This document shows, piece after piece, positions 17,942-31,982 of a stretch of DNA of 64,000 bases. The stretch covers positions 62,001 to 126,000 of the forward strand of contig JANQLY010000011.1 of assembly GCA_028280345.1 (NCBI GenBank), in the 5' to 3' direction. How positions within the stretch are numbered: position 1 is the stretch's first letter; each line of letters begins with the position of its first letter. The notes below the pieces were generated by a model that was not told the origin of the DNA, searched no databases, and was given only the letters and a program-made list of their open reading frames with translations. Position numbers and translations under genes: made by a program. The stretch is from Pseudomonadales bacterium (GTDB lineage: Bacteria; Pseudomonadota; Gammaproteobacteria; Pseudomonadales; UBA7239).

Positions 17942-17979
17942 TTGATTCAATTAATAACGGGGTTAACAATATAAGGCTT

Positions 17980-18591
17980 ATGACGCAGGCCGGGGATTTA
18001 TTCGGGGATTATTCTGCTTACCAATATCTGGCGGGTGTTGACGAAGTTGGTCGGGGACCACTGGCAGGGGATGTGGTGGCGGCAGCGGTCATTCTTGATC
18101 CACAGCAGTCAATTGAAGGGCTGGCTGATTCCAAAAAACTGTCGGAGTCACGCCGCGAGCAGCTGGCAGTTGAAATTCGTGAAAAAGCGTTAGCCTGGTC
18201 AGTGGCCCGCGCCACAGTGGCAGAGATCGACGAGATCAATATTCTGCATGCAAGCATGCTGGCAATGAAAAGAGCAGTTGAAGGTTTGTCCCGGGAGCCC
18301 GATTATGTGCTGGTGGATGGCAATCGCTTGCCGAAATGGCGTTATGCCGCAGAGCCCGTCATCAAGGGTGACAGCCGTGTAGCGGCGATCAGTGCTGCGT
18401 CGATATTGGCAAAGGTACAGCGGGATAATGAGATGGTTGAGCTTGATCAACAGTATCCTGGCTATGGCCTCGCTCGGCACAAAGGCTATCCGACACGCCA
18501 GCATATGGCGGCGCTCGGTGAGCTCGGCGTGACGCCGATTCATCGGCGCAGCTTTGCGCCAGTCAGATTGGCACTGGAATCATCGATTTGA
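17980..18591 (+). CDS. rnhB: Ribonuclease HII
   Basis: Cleaves RNA in RNA-DNA hybrids and removes misincorporated ribonucleotides. The 203-residue protein has the catalytic [13 protein letters not shown] with Asp21 and Glu22, and a further acidic site in YVLVDGN (about 105-112). The length is normal. Its position between lpxB and dnaE is the conserved gammaproteobacterial one. Confidence 0.97.
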   Translation: MTQAGDLFGDYSAYQYLAGVDEVGRGPLAGDVVAAAVILDPQQSIEGLADSKKLSESRREQLAVEIREKALAWSVARATVAEIDEINILHASMLAMKRAVEGLSREPDYVLVDGNRLPKWRYAAEPVIKGDSRVAAISAASILAKVQRDNEMVELDQQYPGYGLARHKGYPTRQHMAALGELGVTPIHRRSFAPVRLALESSI

Positions 18592-18652
18592 GTCATCAGT
18601 GGCAGTACAGTAGTGGGATAACAACTAACAGGAACAATAAAGCGGGTTTGGT

Positions 18653-21600
18653 GTGAGTATTGATTTTATTCATCTGCGGGCGCACAGCGAGTTTTCTCTT
18701 GTTGACGGTATTGTGCGTCTCAAGCCGCTTGCAAAACGCTGTGCGGAGCTCGGTGTCCCGGCGATCGCGATTACCGATCAGTGTAATCTCTATGGTCTAA
18801 TCAAGTTCTATAAGGCAGCCCAGGGGCAGGGCATCAAACCGATCTGCGGCAGTGATTTTTTAGTGGCGGGTAAAACCCCGGAAGACCCGGTTTCGCAAAT
18901 TTGCCTGTTGGCCAGTAACAATACCGGCTACAAAAACCTGGTGGAGCTGATTTCCCTTGCCTACCTTGAAGGGCAGCGTCAGGGTGTTGCTTATGTGCAA
19001 CGGGAGTGGATCAGTGACAAGGCCGAAGGCTTGATTGCGTTATCCGGGGGGCGTTACGGGGATATCGGTCAGGCGCTGATTGGTGGTCGTGATCAGGATG
19101 CGCAGGACTTGCTCAAAGGCTGGTGTAAGGACTTCCCGGACTGCTTTTATCTGGAATTACAGCGCTGTGGCCGTGCCGAGGAAGAAGATTATCTACACAA
19201 GGCTGTGGCACTTGCCACAGCAGTGCAGTGCCCGGTAGTGGCAACGAATGATGTTCGGTTTCTTGAAAAATCTGAATTTGAAGCCCATGAGGCGCGCGTA
19301 TGTATCTATGAAGGTCGCACGCTTGATGATCCGCGCCGCGAGCGCCGCTACAGTGAAGAGCAGTATCTGAAATCGCCTGCAGAGATGTGCGAGCTGTTTA
19401 GTGATATACCCGAAGCCTTGCAAAATACGGTAGAAATTGCCAAGCGCTGCAATGTGCAACTGGAACTCGGTAAGGCCTATTTACCGGATTATCCGATTCC
19501 GGAGGGGATGACGATTGAAACGTTTTTTGAAAAAGTTTCGTTCGAGGGGCTGGAGCAGCGTTTGCAAACCATTCTTGATACCAATGACCCGCTCTATGCC
19601 GATAAGAAAGCGGAATATGAAAAGCGTTTGCAGTTTGAGCTTGAGATCATTAACCAGATGGGTTTTGCTGGATATTTTCTCATCGTGATGGATTTTATCC
19701 AGTGGGCCAAGGATAACGATATTCCCGTCGGACCTGGCCGTGGTTCCGGTGCCGGTTCACTGGTCGCCTATGCACTTAAAATTACCGATCTCGATCCGCT
19801 GGAATATGATTTGCTGTTTGAGCGATTCCTCAATCCTGAGCGGGTTTCAATGCCGGATTTTGATGTGGATTTCTGCATGGAAAACCGCGATCGTGTTATT
19901 GCTTATGTTTCTGATCACTACGGCCGCGATGCGGTTTCCCAGATTATTACCTTTGGCACGATGGCGGCAAAAGCGGTAGTTCGTGATGTGGCTCGTGTAC
20001 AAGGCAAGTCCTATGGTTTGGCTGACAAACTGTCGAAGATGATTCCGTTTGAAGTGGGTATGACGCTCAAAAAAGCGCTTGAGCAGGAAGAAGTGCTGCG
20101 TGAGTTTCTTGAAAATGACAGCGAGGGCCAGGAAATCTGGGATATGGCTGTGCAGCTTGAAGGGGTGACACGCAATGTGGGTAAGCATGCCGGAGGTGTA
20201 GTGATTGCACCGTCGCGTCTGACTGATTTTGCGCCGCTCTATTGTGATGAAAGTGGGGAAGGGGTTGTCACCCAGTACGACAAGGGTGATGTGGAAGATG
20301 CGGGGCTGGTCAAATTCGACTTCCTCGGCCTGCGTACCCTGACGATTATTGACTGGGCATTGAAGATGATCAACCGCCGCCAGCAGCAGCGTGGCGAACC
20401 TGAGGTGGATATCAATGCAATCCCTCTTGATGATCACCCTACCTACGAACTGCTTAAGCGTGCTGAGACAACAGCGGTGTTCCAGCTCGAATCCCGCGGT
20501 ATGAAAGATCTGATCAAGCGTCTTCAGCCTGACAATCTTGAAGATATGATTGCTCTCGTGGCGTTGTTTCGCCCAGGGCCGCTCGATTCCGGCATGGTGG
20601 ATGACTTCGTTAATCGCAAACACGGCCGCGCCGAAGTGGCCTACCCGGATGCGAAATATCAGCACGAGTGGCTCAAACCGATACTTGAGCCTACCTACGG
20701 GGTTATTGTTTACCAGGAACAGGTTATGCAGATTGCCCAGGAGCTTGCGGGTTATACCCTCGGCGGGGCAGATATTCTGCGTCGTGCCATGGGTAAGAAA
20801 AAACCTGAGGAAATGGCAAAGCAACGTGAGGTGTTCAAGGAGGGCGCCAGTGAGAAAGGTGTCGACCCTGAACTTGCGATGAAGATCTTTGATCTGGTGG
20901 AGAAATTTGCCGGTTACGGTTTTAACAAGTCCCACTCCGCTGCCTATGCACTGGTGTCCTATCAGACCGCTTGGCTGAAAGCCCATTATCCCGCTGAGTT
21001 TATGGCGGCAACCATGAGTTCGGAACTACAGAATACCGACAAGATTGTGACCTTCATTGAAGAATGCCGCTCCATGGGTCTGGAGATTCGTTCACCGGAT
21101 GTGAACGAAGGTGACTATATGTTCACGGTGAATGACAGCGGTGAAATTATTTATGGCCTCGGTGCGATCAAGGGGCTCGGTGAAGGCCCGATTGGCAGCC
21201 TTATTGAAGCGCGTGCAGAGAAGCCATTCACGGATTTATTTGATTTTTGCTCCCGCGTGGATGCGCGCAAGGTTAACAAGCGCGCACTCGAAGCGTTAAT
21301 TCGCTCCGGAGCAACTGACAGCATCGCACCGATATTTGAACAGGAAAAAGACAATGCTCATATCGATAGGGCTCGTGCTGTGTTGTGGCAGGCGATGGGA
21401 GATGCGGTACAGGCCGCCGAACAGTCCTCGCGCAATGAAGACAGTGGTATGACGGATCTGTTTGGCAGTGTGGTGCCAACCACCTCCGGTGGTGGAGATG
21501 TGTATGCAGATTTCCTTTCAGCCAAACCCTTCAATATGCGCGAGCGCCTCAAAGGGGAAAAGGAAACGCTTGGCCTCTATCTGACCGGCCACCCGATTGA

Positions 21601-22165
21601 TGAATACGAGGCTGAGCTGCGGCGCTTTGCGAAAACCCGTATCGCGGATGTGCGCCCGGATCGGCAGGCCCAGCAGGTAGCTGGTTTGGTGATGAGCCTT
21701 GTGGTAAGAAAGACCCGGCGTGGGGATATGGCCACACTCCTGCTTGATGACCGCTCAGGGCGTATAGAAGCCACATTGTTTTCAGAGGCTTATAAGGAAT
21801 ACCGTGACAAGCTCGTCAAGGATTCGCTGCTTCTGATAGAAGGGGTCGTGGTACACGATGACTTTTCCGGAAAATCCAGTATTCGAGTTAATTCCCTGCG
21901 CACCATTTTCGAGGCGCGCAACCAGTCTGTGCAGGGGGTGGCAGTGCAGATGAACGCTCAGAATGCAGCGGTGACGGATCTGGAAAAGCTGCTTTCTCCG
22001 TACCGTGGCGGGCCTTGCCCGATGCTGGTCAATTACCGTTTTACCGGGGCCAGTGGTACCATCGAACTCGGGGAACAGTGGCAGGTGCACCCGGAAGATG
22101 AGCTCCTGCTGAAATTGAGGGATTTTTACGGACATCAAAGTGTAAATCTGGTATATAACGACTAG
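18653..22165 (+). CDS. dnaE: DNA polymerase III alpha subunit
   Basis: The replicative polymerase subunit, 1170 residues. An N-terminal PHP domain opens with HLRAHSEFSLVDGI. The palm carries PGRGSGAGSLVAY and PDFDVDFCMENRD with the catalytic aspartates, followed by fingers, a helix-hairpin-helix region and a C-terminal OB fold with the tau-binding tail. The start is GTG at 18653. No proofreading exonuclease is fused. It is followed by accA as in related genomes. Confidence 0.98.
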   Translation: MSIDFIHLRAHSEFSLVDGIVRLKPLAKRCAELGVPAIAITDQCNLYGLIKFYKAAQGQGIKPICGSDFLVAGKTPEDPVSQICLLASNNTGYKNLVELISLAYLEGQRQGVAYVQREWISDKAEGLIALSGGRYGDIGQALIGGRDQDAQDLLKGWCKDFPDCFYLELQRCGRAEEEDYLHKAVALATAVQCPVVATNDVRFLEKSEFEAHEARVCIYEGRTLDDPRRERRYSEEQYLKSPAEMCELFSDIPEALQNTVEIAKRCNVQLELGKAYLPDYPIPEGMTIETFFEKVSFEGLEQRLQTILDTNDPLYADKKAEYEKRLQFELEIINQMGFAGYFLIVMDFIQWAKDNDIPVGPGRGSGAGSLVAYALKITDLDPLEYDLLFERFLNPERVSMPDFDVDFCMENRDRVIAYVSDHYGRDAVSQIITFGTMAAKAVVRDVARVQGKSYGLADKLSKMIPFEVGMTLKKALEQEEVLREFLENDSEGQEIWDMAVQLEGVTRNVGKHAGGVVIAPSRLTDFAPLYCDESGEGVVTQYDKGDVEDAGLVKFDFLGLRTLTIIDWALKMINRRQQQRGEPEVDINAIPLDDHPTYELLKRAETTAVFQLESRGMKDLIKRLQPDNLEDMIALVALFRPGPLDSGMVDDFVNRKHGRAEVAYPDAKYQHEWLKPILEPTYGVIVYQEQVMQIAQELAGYTLGGADILRRAMGKKKPEEMAKQREVFKEGASEKGVDPELAMKIFDLVEKFAGYGFNKSHSAAYALVSYQTAWLKAHYPAEFMAATMSSELQNTDKIVTFIEECRSMGLEIRSPDVNEGDYMFTVNDSGEIIYGLGAIKGLGEGPIGSLIEARAEKPFTDLFDFCSRVDARKVNKRALEALIRSGATDSIAPIFEQEKDNAHIDRARAVLWQAMGDAVQAAEQSSRNEDSGMTDLFGSVVPTTSGGGDVYADFLSAKPFNMRERLKGEKETLGLYLTGHPIDEYEAELRRFAKTRIADVRPDRQAQQVAGLVMSLVVRKTRRGDMATLLLDDRSGRIEATLFSEAYKEYRDKLVKDSLLLIEGVVVHDDFSGKSSIRVNSLRTIFEARNQSVQGVAVQMNAQNAAVTDLEKLLSPYRGGPCPMLVNYRFTGASGTIELGEQWQVHPEDELLLKLRDFYGHQSVNLVYND

Positions 22166-22233
22166 ATTTATAAGTAGTAACTGCCTCTGGGGGCCGTGAG
22201 ACGGGCTTTTGGGGTGAATTGGGCTAACCTGAT

Positions 22234-23187
22234 ATGAACCAAAACTTTCTGGATTTTGAACAGCCGATTGCAGAGCTTGAAGCAAAAATTGAAGAGCTCC
22301 AGTCACTCGGTAACGACAACGACGATATTAATATCTCTGATGAGCTTGGCAAATTGCGTGAAAAAAGCGATCGCCTCACGGAAAAAATTTATGCGGATCT
22401 GTCCACCTGGCAGATTGTGCAAGTAGCGCGCCACCCGCAGCGCCCGTATACGCTCGATTATATCAATGCTCTGTTTACAGATTTTGAAGAGCTGCATGGC
22501 GACCGACACTATGCGGATGATCCGGCGATTGTCGGCGGGGTAGGGCGCCTTGAAGGTCACCCGGTGGTGATTATCGGTCAAGAAAAAGGCCGCAGTGTTC
22601 AGCAAAAAGTGGCACGCAATTTTGGTATGCCGCGCCCGGAAGGCTACCGCAAAGCGCTGCGTTTGATGGAGCTTGCCGAGCGTTTCCAATTGCCAGTATT
22701 AACGCTCATTGATACCCCTGGGGCTTACCCTGGAATAGACAGTGAAGAGCGTGGTATCAGTGAGGCGATTGCCCAAAACCTTGCGGTGATGTCACGGTTA
22801 AAAACACCGATTATCTGTACTGTGATTGGTGAAGGTAGCTCTGGTGGGGCGATAGGTATTGGTGTCGGTGACCACCTCAACATGCTGCAATACACCACCT
22901 ATTTCGTTATATCGCCGGAAGGCTGCGCAAATATTATCTGGAAGACAACTGAAAAAGCCCCGGATGCTGCAGAGGCTATGGGGGTAACACCGGATACTCT
23001 GCTTGAGCTCGGTATTGCCGATGAAATTATTCCCGAACCTCTCGGTGGTGCGCACCGTGATATTGATCAAATGGTTGCTACACTCAAACCAAGACTGGTA
23101 GCCCAACTGGAGCGTCTGTTGTCAGTTCCGGTAGAGGAATTACTCGACACACGTTATAAGCGGCTCATGGCCTATGGAAAGCCGTAA
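22234..23187 (+). CDS. accA: Acetyl-CoA carboxylase carboxyltransferase subunit alpha
   Basis: Half of the carboxyltransferase that moves carboxyl from biotin to acetyl-CoA in the first step of fatty-acid synthesis. The 317-residue crotonase-fold protein begins [19 protein letters not shown], the family start. It has the [23 protein letters not shown] and [16 protein letters not shown] segments and the oxyanion-hole [15 protein letters not shown]. The length matches E. coli AccA. Confidence 0.97.
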   Translation: MNQNFLDFEQPIAELEAKIEELQSLGNDNDDINISDELGKLREKSDRLTEKIYADLSTWQIVQVARHPQRPYTLDYINALFTDFEELHGDRHYADDPAIVGGVGRLEGHPVVIIGQEKGRSVQQKVARNFGMPRPEGYRKALRLMELAERFQLPVLTLIDTPGAYPGIDSEERGISEAIAQNLAVMSRLKTPIICTVIGEGSSGGAIGIGVGDHLNMLQYTTYFVISPEGCANIIWKTTEKAPDAAEAMGVTPDTLLELGIADEIIPEPLGGAHRDIDQMVATLKPRLVAQLERLLSVPVEELLDTRYKRLMAYGKP

Positions 23188-23218
23188 TAATCGGGAATCG
23201 TAGATATAAGCGTTGCTC

Positions 23219-24562
23219 ATGAATATAAATTACAACACCGACACGCTATTTAAGGAGCTCCGACCGGCGTTCCATGCGCGACGGTTTGTTGTTGCTCTGA
23301 GTGGCGGCCTTGATTCCATGGTGTTGTTGCATTCCCTTAACGCCCTGCCGTTATCACAAAAAGTCATTGCGCTGCATATCAACCACCAGTTGAATGAAAA
23401 GTCTACTGAATGGGAACAACACTGCCGTGAAGTTTGTGAGCAGCTTGGCGTAGAGTTTTTTTCTCGTACCGCCAATGTTGTAGTGAACGGTTCAGGGCTT
23501 GAGGATGCGGCGCGCAGTGCACGCTACCGCGAGTTTGCCGAATTTCTTGAGCCCGGGGATTGTCTGTTATCTGCTCATCATCTTAACGATCAGGCGGAAA
23601 CTTTCTTGCTTCGCTTGATGCGTGGCAGTGGGCCGCGGGGTCTGTCTGGTATGCCGCTTGCGCGCCAGGTTGGCGAAGCTTATGTCTATCGTCCTCTGCT
23701 GGGGTTTCCGCGCCGTGATCTAATGGATTACGCAGAGCACAATGGCCTGCGCTGGATTGAGGATGACAGCAACGCGAATGAGGATTTTGATCGCAATTTT
23801 ATCCGCAAGCAGATTATTAACCCGCTGAAAAAACGTTGGCCTGCGATGCTGAACAACGTTACACGCAGTGCCAACTTGTCCCGCGAAGCAGAGGAGCTGA
23901 GTCGGGAGCTCGCCTCAATTGACTTGTTTGCCTGTTACCCGCGGGATGAGCGCTGGGGTTATTCAATCGCACTTGCCTACCTGAAGGGTTGTACTCGTGT
24001 CAGGCAGAAAAATGCTGTGCGCTTCTGGATTGCAGAAAAAGGACTGGAATTGCCGGGCAGGGCGCGGCTTGAAGAAATTGTCGATAACGTGATTCATGCG
24101 AGTGATGAGGCGACACCACTTGTCAGTTGGGATGGTATTGAGTGCCGCCGTTTTGCGGGCCGCCTGTTTCTGACCAATGCACTTGCTTCATTTGATCCGA
24201 CAACAGAGGTGGAACTAACCACCGGGGACTTTGTTAATATCCCGGGTGTGGGTGAGGTGAGCTTCTCTTCTGATATCGGGTGTGGGTTGCACATTGACAA
24301 GGATGACAAAATTCTCATTCGCTTTCGCCACGGTGGTGAGCGCTGCAAACCGGAAGGTCGTCGCCATTCGCAGAAACTGAAAAAGCTGATGCAGGAGTGT
24401 GAGGTTCCTCACTGGGTTCGTGATCGTACGCCGCTGATCTATGTGAACAACAAACTCGCTGCGGTGGGTGATTTCTGGATCAACGAGGGCTTTGGTATCA
24501 CCGATGAGAAAGAGACGGGCTTTGTGGTTGGTTGTTATTACGATTTGGGTTACGAAGAGTAA
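23219..24562 (+). CDS. tilS: tRNA(Ile)-lysidine synthase
   Basis: Adds lysine to C34 of tRNA-Ile(CAU), changing decoding from AUG to AUA. The 447-residue product has the PP-loop SGGLDS at 28-33, an N-type ATP pyrophosphatase domain and the C-terminal substrate-binding domains (TilS/TtcA-like linker, then the GERCKPEGRRHSQKLKKLMQ region). The ATG at 23219 is chosen over the in-frame TTG at 23213. It ends an operon at the terminator at 24679. Confidence 0.95.
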   Translation: MNINYNTDTLFKELRPAFHARRFVVALSGGLDSMVLLHSLNALPLSQKVIALHINHQLNEKSTEWEQHCREVCEQLGVEFFSRTANVVVNGSGLEDAARSARYREFAEFLEPGDCLLSAHHLNDQAETFLLRLMRGSGPRGLSGMPLARQVGEAYVYRPLLGFPRRDLMDYAEHNGLRWIEDDSNANEDFDRNFIRKQIINPLKKRWPAMLNNVTRSANLSREAEELSRELASIDLFACYPRDERWGYSIALAYLKGCTRVRQKNAVRFWIAEKGLELPGRARLEEIVDNVIHASDEATPLVSWDGIECRRFAGRLFLTNALASFDPTTEVELTTGDFVNIPGVGEVSFSSDIGCGLHIDKDDKILIRFRHGGERCKPEGRRHSQKLKKLMQECEVPHWVRDRTPLIYVNNKLAAVGDFWINEGFGITDEKETGFVVGCYYDLGYEE

Positions 24563-24678
24563 TCCTGTTGCCTGATTTTTGCGGGCTTTCTTGCCGGGAA
24601 ATCGCAAAACCTTCTGGATTGAAAAACCGCTTTCTGGTATTCTGATGTCCCATCCTTAGGGTGGGTTGTCATTCTCAA

Positions 24679-24702
24679 AACGACCTTTCCGGTCGTTTTT
24701 TT
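24679..24702 (+). terminator. Intrinsic terminator after tilS
   Basis: AACGACC (24679-24685) pairs with GGTCGTT (24691-24697) over a 5-nt loop, and a run of T reaches 24702. A weaker CCCATCC/GGGTGGG hairpin lies just upstream near 24648-24665. Confidence 0.85.
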
Positions 24703-24764
24703 ATTTGCAGCCACCGGGTTTGTTCCCCGGACGCGGGTTGTTTCCGGGTGTTTTTCACAGTTAA

Positions 24765-26411
<1,647 letters not shown>

Positions 26412-26418
26412 CAAATAG

Positions 26419-27324
<906 letters not shown>

Positions 27325-27342
27325 AGTTGTGGAGATTGATAA

Positions 27343-28632
<1,290 letters not shown>

Positions 28633-28697
28633 TCTTGTGATAAAGCAGGGTAATGTGATGACGATGACGGCAGTAGACATTTTTAGCAACTAATATT

Positions 28698-28988
28698 ATG
28701 AAATGGCTGATTGCAGTTCTCGTCATCGTGATTGTTGCGCTGCAATATCGTCTCTGGTTTGGTGAGGGTAGTTTTGAACAGGTTGCTGCGCTAAAACGGG
28801 AAATTGAAAAACAACAGCTGACGAATGAAAGGCTTGAAGAGCGCAACCGTATTCTGATGGCACAAATTGAAGAACTTAAGCAGGGTCTTGAAAGTATTGA
28901 AGCCAAGGCGCGCCAGGATATGGGCATGATCAAGGAAGGTGAAACCTTTTATCTGATTGTGGATGAGGATGAGCAGCGCACAGAATAA
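28698..28988 (+). CDS. ftsB: Cell division protein FtsB
   Basis: A divisome protein that pairs with FtsL and binds FtsQ. The 96-residue product has a short cytoplasmic start, one membrane segment (about 2-21) and a periplasmic coiled coil (about 28-70, VAALKREIEKQQLTNERLEERN). The place between eno and ispD is the standard one. Its 3' end overlaps the ispD start by 20 bp. Confidence 0.93.
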   Translation: MKWLIAVLVIVIVALQYRLWFGEGSFEQVAALKREIEKQQLTNERLEERNRILMAQIEELKQGLESIEAKARQDMGMIKEGETFYLIVDEDEQRTE

Positions 28989-29685
28989 CCAAAGCGATAT
29001 TCCATTCTGGCTTGTGATTCCCGCCGCCGGTATCGGGCAGCGCACCGGCAACGATTTGCCTAAGCAGTATCAGATGCTGGCAGGTAAAACCGTTCTTGAG
29101 CATACACTGAATGCGTTTTTGCCGCTAACGGGTTTGCAGGGCATTATTATCGCGTTGCACCCTGACGATCAACATTTTGCCGGCCTGGCATTGAATGATA
29201 AGCGTATTGATACCGTTACTGGTGGTAAGGAGCGAGCAGATTCCGTGTTGAATGCCTTGCACAGTCTTACAGATCGGATAACCCCGGACAGTTGGGTGCT
29301 GGTTCACGATGCGGCGCGCCCTTGCGTAAAAACTGGCGAAGTGGCGTCGATGCTGCAAGCGCTGGATGGAGAAGAAGTTGGGGGTATTATGGCAGTACCG
29401 GCGAGCGATACGATCAAGCGTGTTGCGGAAAATGGTGAGATTCTTGGTACCGAAGTCCGTGACAGTTTGTGGCACGCACAAACTCCACAGATGTTTCGCC
29501 ATGGGTTGTTACGTGAATCCCTGCAGCGGGCGCTTGACGAAAATGTTGCTGTAACAGATGAGGCCTCGGCGCTGGAATCGCAGGGGTACCAGCCTAAAGT
29601 GTTTCAGGGTAAGCGCAGTAATATTAAAATTACGCTGCCAGAAGATTTTGCCATAGCAACAGAGATACTGGACAAGCTCAGGTGA
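28969..29685 (+). CDS. ispD: 2-C-methyl-D-erythritol 4-phosphate cytidylyltransferase
   Basis: Third step of the MEP isoprenoid route. The 238-residue product has the nucleotide-binding PAAGIGQRTGNDLPKQYQ and the later VHDAARPCV and DEASALE segments. Candidate starts at 28963 and 28969 both lie within ftsB; 28969 is chosen for its GAGG just upstream. ispF follows closely, as usual for this pair. Confidence 0.95.
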   Translation: MSSAQNNQSDIPFWLVIPAAGIGQRTGNDLPKQYQMLAGKTVLEHTLNAFLPLTGLQGIIIALHPDDQHFAGLALNDKRIDTVTGGKERADSVLNALHSLTDRITPDSWVLVHDAARPCVKTGEVASMLQALDGEEVGGIMAVPASDTIKRVAENGEILGTEVRDSLWHAQTPQMFRHGLLRESLQRALDENVAVTDEASALESQGYQPKVFQGKRSNIKITLPEDFAIATEILDKLR

Positions 29686-29696
29686 CTTAAAACGTG

Positions 29697-30188
29697 ATGA
29701 CAAATTTTCGTATCGGACATGGCTTTGATGTACACCGCTTCGCTGATGAGAGTGGCGATACAGAAATTGTCCTCGGCGGAGTTAGTATTCCGCATAAACG
29801 TGCGCTGCTTGCGCACTCAGATGGCGATGTACTCATCCATGCGCTCTGCGATGCGCTGCTCGGTGCGGCGGGGCTCGGTGATATCGGCCGTCACTTTCCT
29901 GATAGCGATGACCGTTTCAGGAATATTGATAGTCGTGAATTATTGCGTGAGGTTGTCAGTCAGCTGCAAGCTAAAGGCTATAATGTTGGCAATGTTGATG
30001 TGACAGTCGTTGCCCAGACACCGAAGCTCGCACCGTATATTGATGTGATGTGCGAAAACCTTGCGGCAGATCTTTCACTGCCAGTAGATCATGTCAACGT
30101 AAAGGCAACAACCACAGAGAAACTCGGTTTTGCAGGGCGTGAAGAGGGTATTAGCTGTCACGCCGTTGCTCTGATTGGTAGTTCATGA
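29697..30188 (+). CDS. ispF: 2-C-methyl-D-erythritol 2,4-cyclodiphosphate synthase
   Basis: Fifth step of the MEP route. The 163-residue trimeric enzyme has the zinc-binding GHGFDVHRF near the start, [33 protein letters not shown], and the C-terminal [19 protein letters not shown]. The ATG is used here; the GTG codon just before it would add one Met. The end overlaps truD by 4 bp (ATGA), which suggests translational coupling. Confidence 0.96.
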   Translation: MTNFRIGHGFDVHRFADESGDTEIVLGGVSIPHKRALLAHSDGDVLIHALCDALLGAAGLGDIGRHFPDSDDRFRNIDSRELLREVVSQLQAKGYNVGNVDVTVVAQTPKLAPYIDVMCENLAADLSLPVDHVNVKATTTEKLGFAGREEGISCHAVALIGSS

Positions 30189-31195
30189 CCAATCAGACAA
30201 CGTTTAATCTCAATTTTCCCCGCGCCTATATTTCCGGGGCCAACGATAAGCCGGATATCCAGGCGGACTTTAAAACTGTGGCTGAAGATTTCTATGTCGA
30301 GGAGCAGCTGGGTTTTGAACTGGCCGGTCACGGTGAACACCTCTACCTGTTTATTGAAAAATGTTATGAAAATACGCAGTACGTTGCCGATGAAATAGCG
30401 CGTTTTGCCGGTGTTAAAAAGCAGGATGTCAGCTATTCGGGAATGAAAGATCGTCGCGCACAAACCCGACAATGGTTCAGTGTTTATTTACCTCACGGTG
30501 AAATGCCAGCCTGGCAGGCATTTGAGCGCGACACGATTGCTGTGTTGGCGCAGCAACAGCACAGCAAAAAGCTGCGTCGTGGCGATCACCGCGAAAACCG
30601 GTTTCGTATTCGCTTGCGCAATCTCAAGGGTGACAGAGCAGAGCTACAACAACGGCTGAAGCGCATTGCGGAGCAGGGTGTGCCAAATTATGTGGGTCAG
30701 CAACGTTTCGGGCATATGGGCAAGAACCTTCAGGAAGCGGATACTTTTTTGCAAACCGCCAAAGGCAAACAGCGCGGCTTTCGCCAGCGGCTGATGGTTT
30801 CTGTGGCTCGCGCGTGGTTGTTCAATCAGGTTCTGTCGGCGCGTGTTGAGCAGGGCAACTGGAATGTGTGTGGAGACGGCGATGCCTTGGTGGAATACGC
30901 CGGTATTGAATGCGCGAGTGGTCCATTGTGGGGTAGAGGGCGATTACCAGTAAGCGGAGTAGTGGCGGAACTGGAGCAGGGTTTGGTCGAACAGTGGCCG
31001 CATTGGGCGCATTTTCTTGAGCACTGCGGTTTGCAGCAGGAGCGCCGGGCGCTGGTACTGAAACCGCAAGACTTTAGCGCGGCTTTTGAGTCGGATGATC
31101 TGTTGTTGTCGTTTGTTCTGCCTGCAGGGGGCTATGCGACAGCGGTGCTGCGCGAGCTGCTTCAGGTTCAGATAGTCGCGCAAAACCCGCAATAA
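30185..31195 (+). CDS. truD: tRNA pseudouridine(13) synthase
   Basis: Forms pseudouridine 13 in tRNA-Glu. The 336-residue protein has the TruD catalytic loop [13 protein letters not shown], with the nucleophile Asp89, and the [16 protein letters not shown] segment. Its coupling to ispF is typical. In relatives surE usually follows; here only 80 bp separate truD from pcm and no surE is present. Confidence 0.95.
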   Translation: MTNQTTFNLNFPRAYISGANDKPDIQADFKTVAEDFYVEEQLGFELAGHGEHLYLFIEKCYENTQYVADEIARFAGVKKQDVSYSGMKDRRAQTRQWFSVYLPHGEMPAWQAFERDTIAVLAQQQHSKKLRRGDHRENRFRIRLRNLKGDRAELQQRLKRIAEQGVPNYVGQQRFGHMGKNLQEADTFLQTAKGKQRGFRQRLMVSVARAWLFNQVLSARVEQGNWNVCGDGDALVEYAGIECASGPLWGRGRLPVSGVVAELEQGLVEQWPHWAHFLEHCGLQQERRALVLKPQDFSAAFESDDLLLSFVLPAGGYATAVLRELLQVQIVAQNPQ

Positions 31196-31275
31196 ATGGG
31201 GTGTGCGAAAAAACCTTATGGTATATTAGGCCCTGATAACAGGGGGCAAAAACCATCATTTCAGGGGGAATGTGA

Positions 31276-31947
31276 GTGGCAGAGTTGAATCTCGACGGGA
31301 TCGGTATGACATCCCGCCGTACCCGGGAAAGACTGATCCAGCGTCTGATGGATCAGGGTATCAGTAACTTTCACGTTCTGGATATCATCTGCAATACGCC
31401 ACGCCATATTTTTCTCGACGAAGCCCTTGCACACCGCGCCTACGAAGATAGCGCATTACCGATTGGCTATAACCAGACCCTCTCACAGCCCTATATTGTC
31501 GCGCGTATGACCGAGGCGCTATTATCTCTGGGGCCGCGAAAGAAAGTACTCGAAATTGGTACTGGCTCCGGCTACCAGACGGCGATTCTCGCCCAACTGA
31601 TTGACCAGGTGTTCAGTGTGGAGCGCATTGAACCTTTGCAGGAGCTTGCCCGCAGCCGTCTCAAATTGCTTGGTTTACGCAATGCATTCCTAAAACATGC
31701 TGATGGTACCCTGGGCTGGCCCGAGAAAGGACCGTTCGACGGCATTATCAGTACAGCGGCGCCGCGTGTTGTGCCTCAGGATCTGCTCAATCAGCTCGCG
31801 CCAAACGGCATGCTTGTTATTCCGGTTGGCATGGGTGATGTTCAGCAGTTGCAAATGATTACCCGCGATGGTGATAGCGACAGCTTTACCACCGCTGTGC
31901 TGGAAGAGGTGCGCTTTGTGCCGCTGGTTTCCGGCACAATGTCCTAG
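31276..31947 (+). CDS. pcm: Protein-L-isoaspartate O-methyltransferase
   Basis: Repairs isoaspartyl residues in aged proteins using S-adenosylmethionine. The 223-residue product shows [37 protein letters not shown] and the SAM-binding [13 protein letters not shown], both diagnostic. The start is likely GTG at 31276. In many genomes this enzyme is encoded beside surE and acts in stationary-phase survival; here it stands without it. Confidence 0.96.
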   Translation: MAELNLDGIGMTSRRTRERLIQRLMDQGISNFHVLDIICNTPRHIFLDEALAHRAYEDSALPIGYNQTLSQPYIVARMTEALLSLGPRKKVLEIGTGSGYQTAILAQLIDQVFSVERIEPLQELARSRLKLLGLRNAFLKHADGTLGWPEKGPFDGIISTAAPRVVPQDLLNQLAPNGMLVIPVGMGDVQQLQMITRDGDSDSFTTAVLEEVRFVPLVSGTMS

Positions 31948-31982
31948 ACAATCCGGTAACAAGGTAAAGAGAAGGTGACTGC

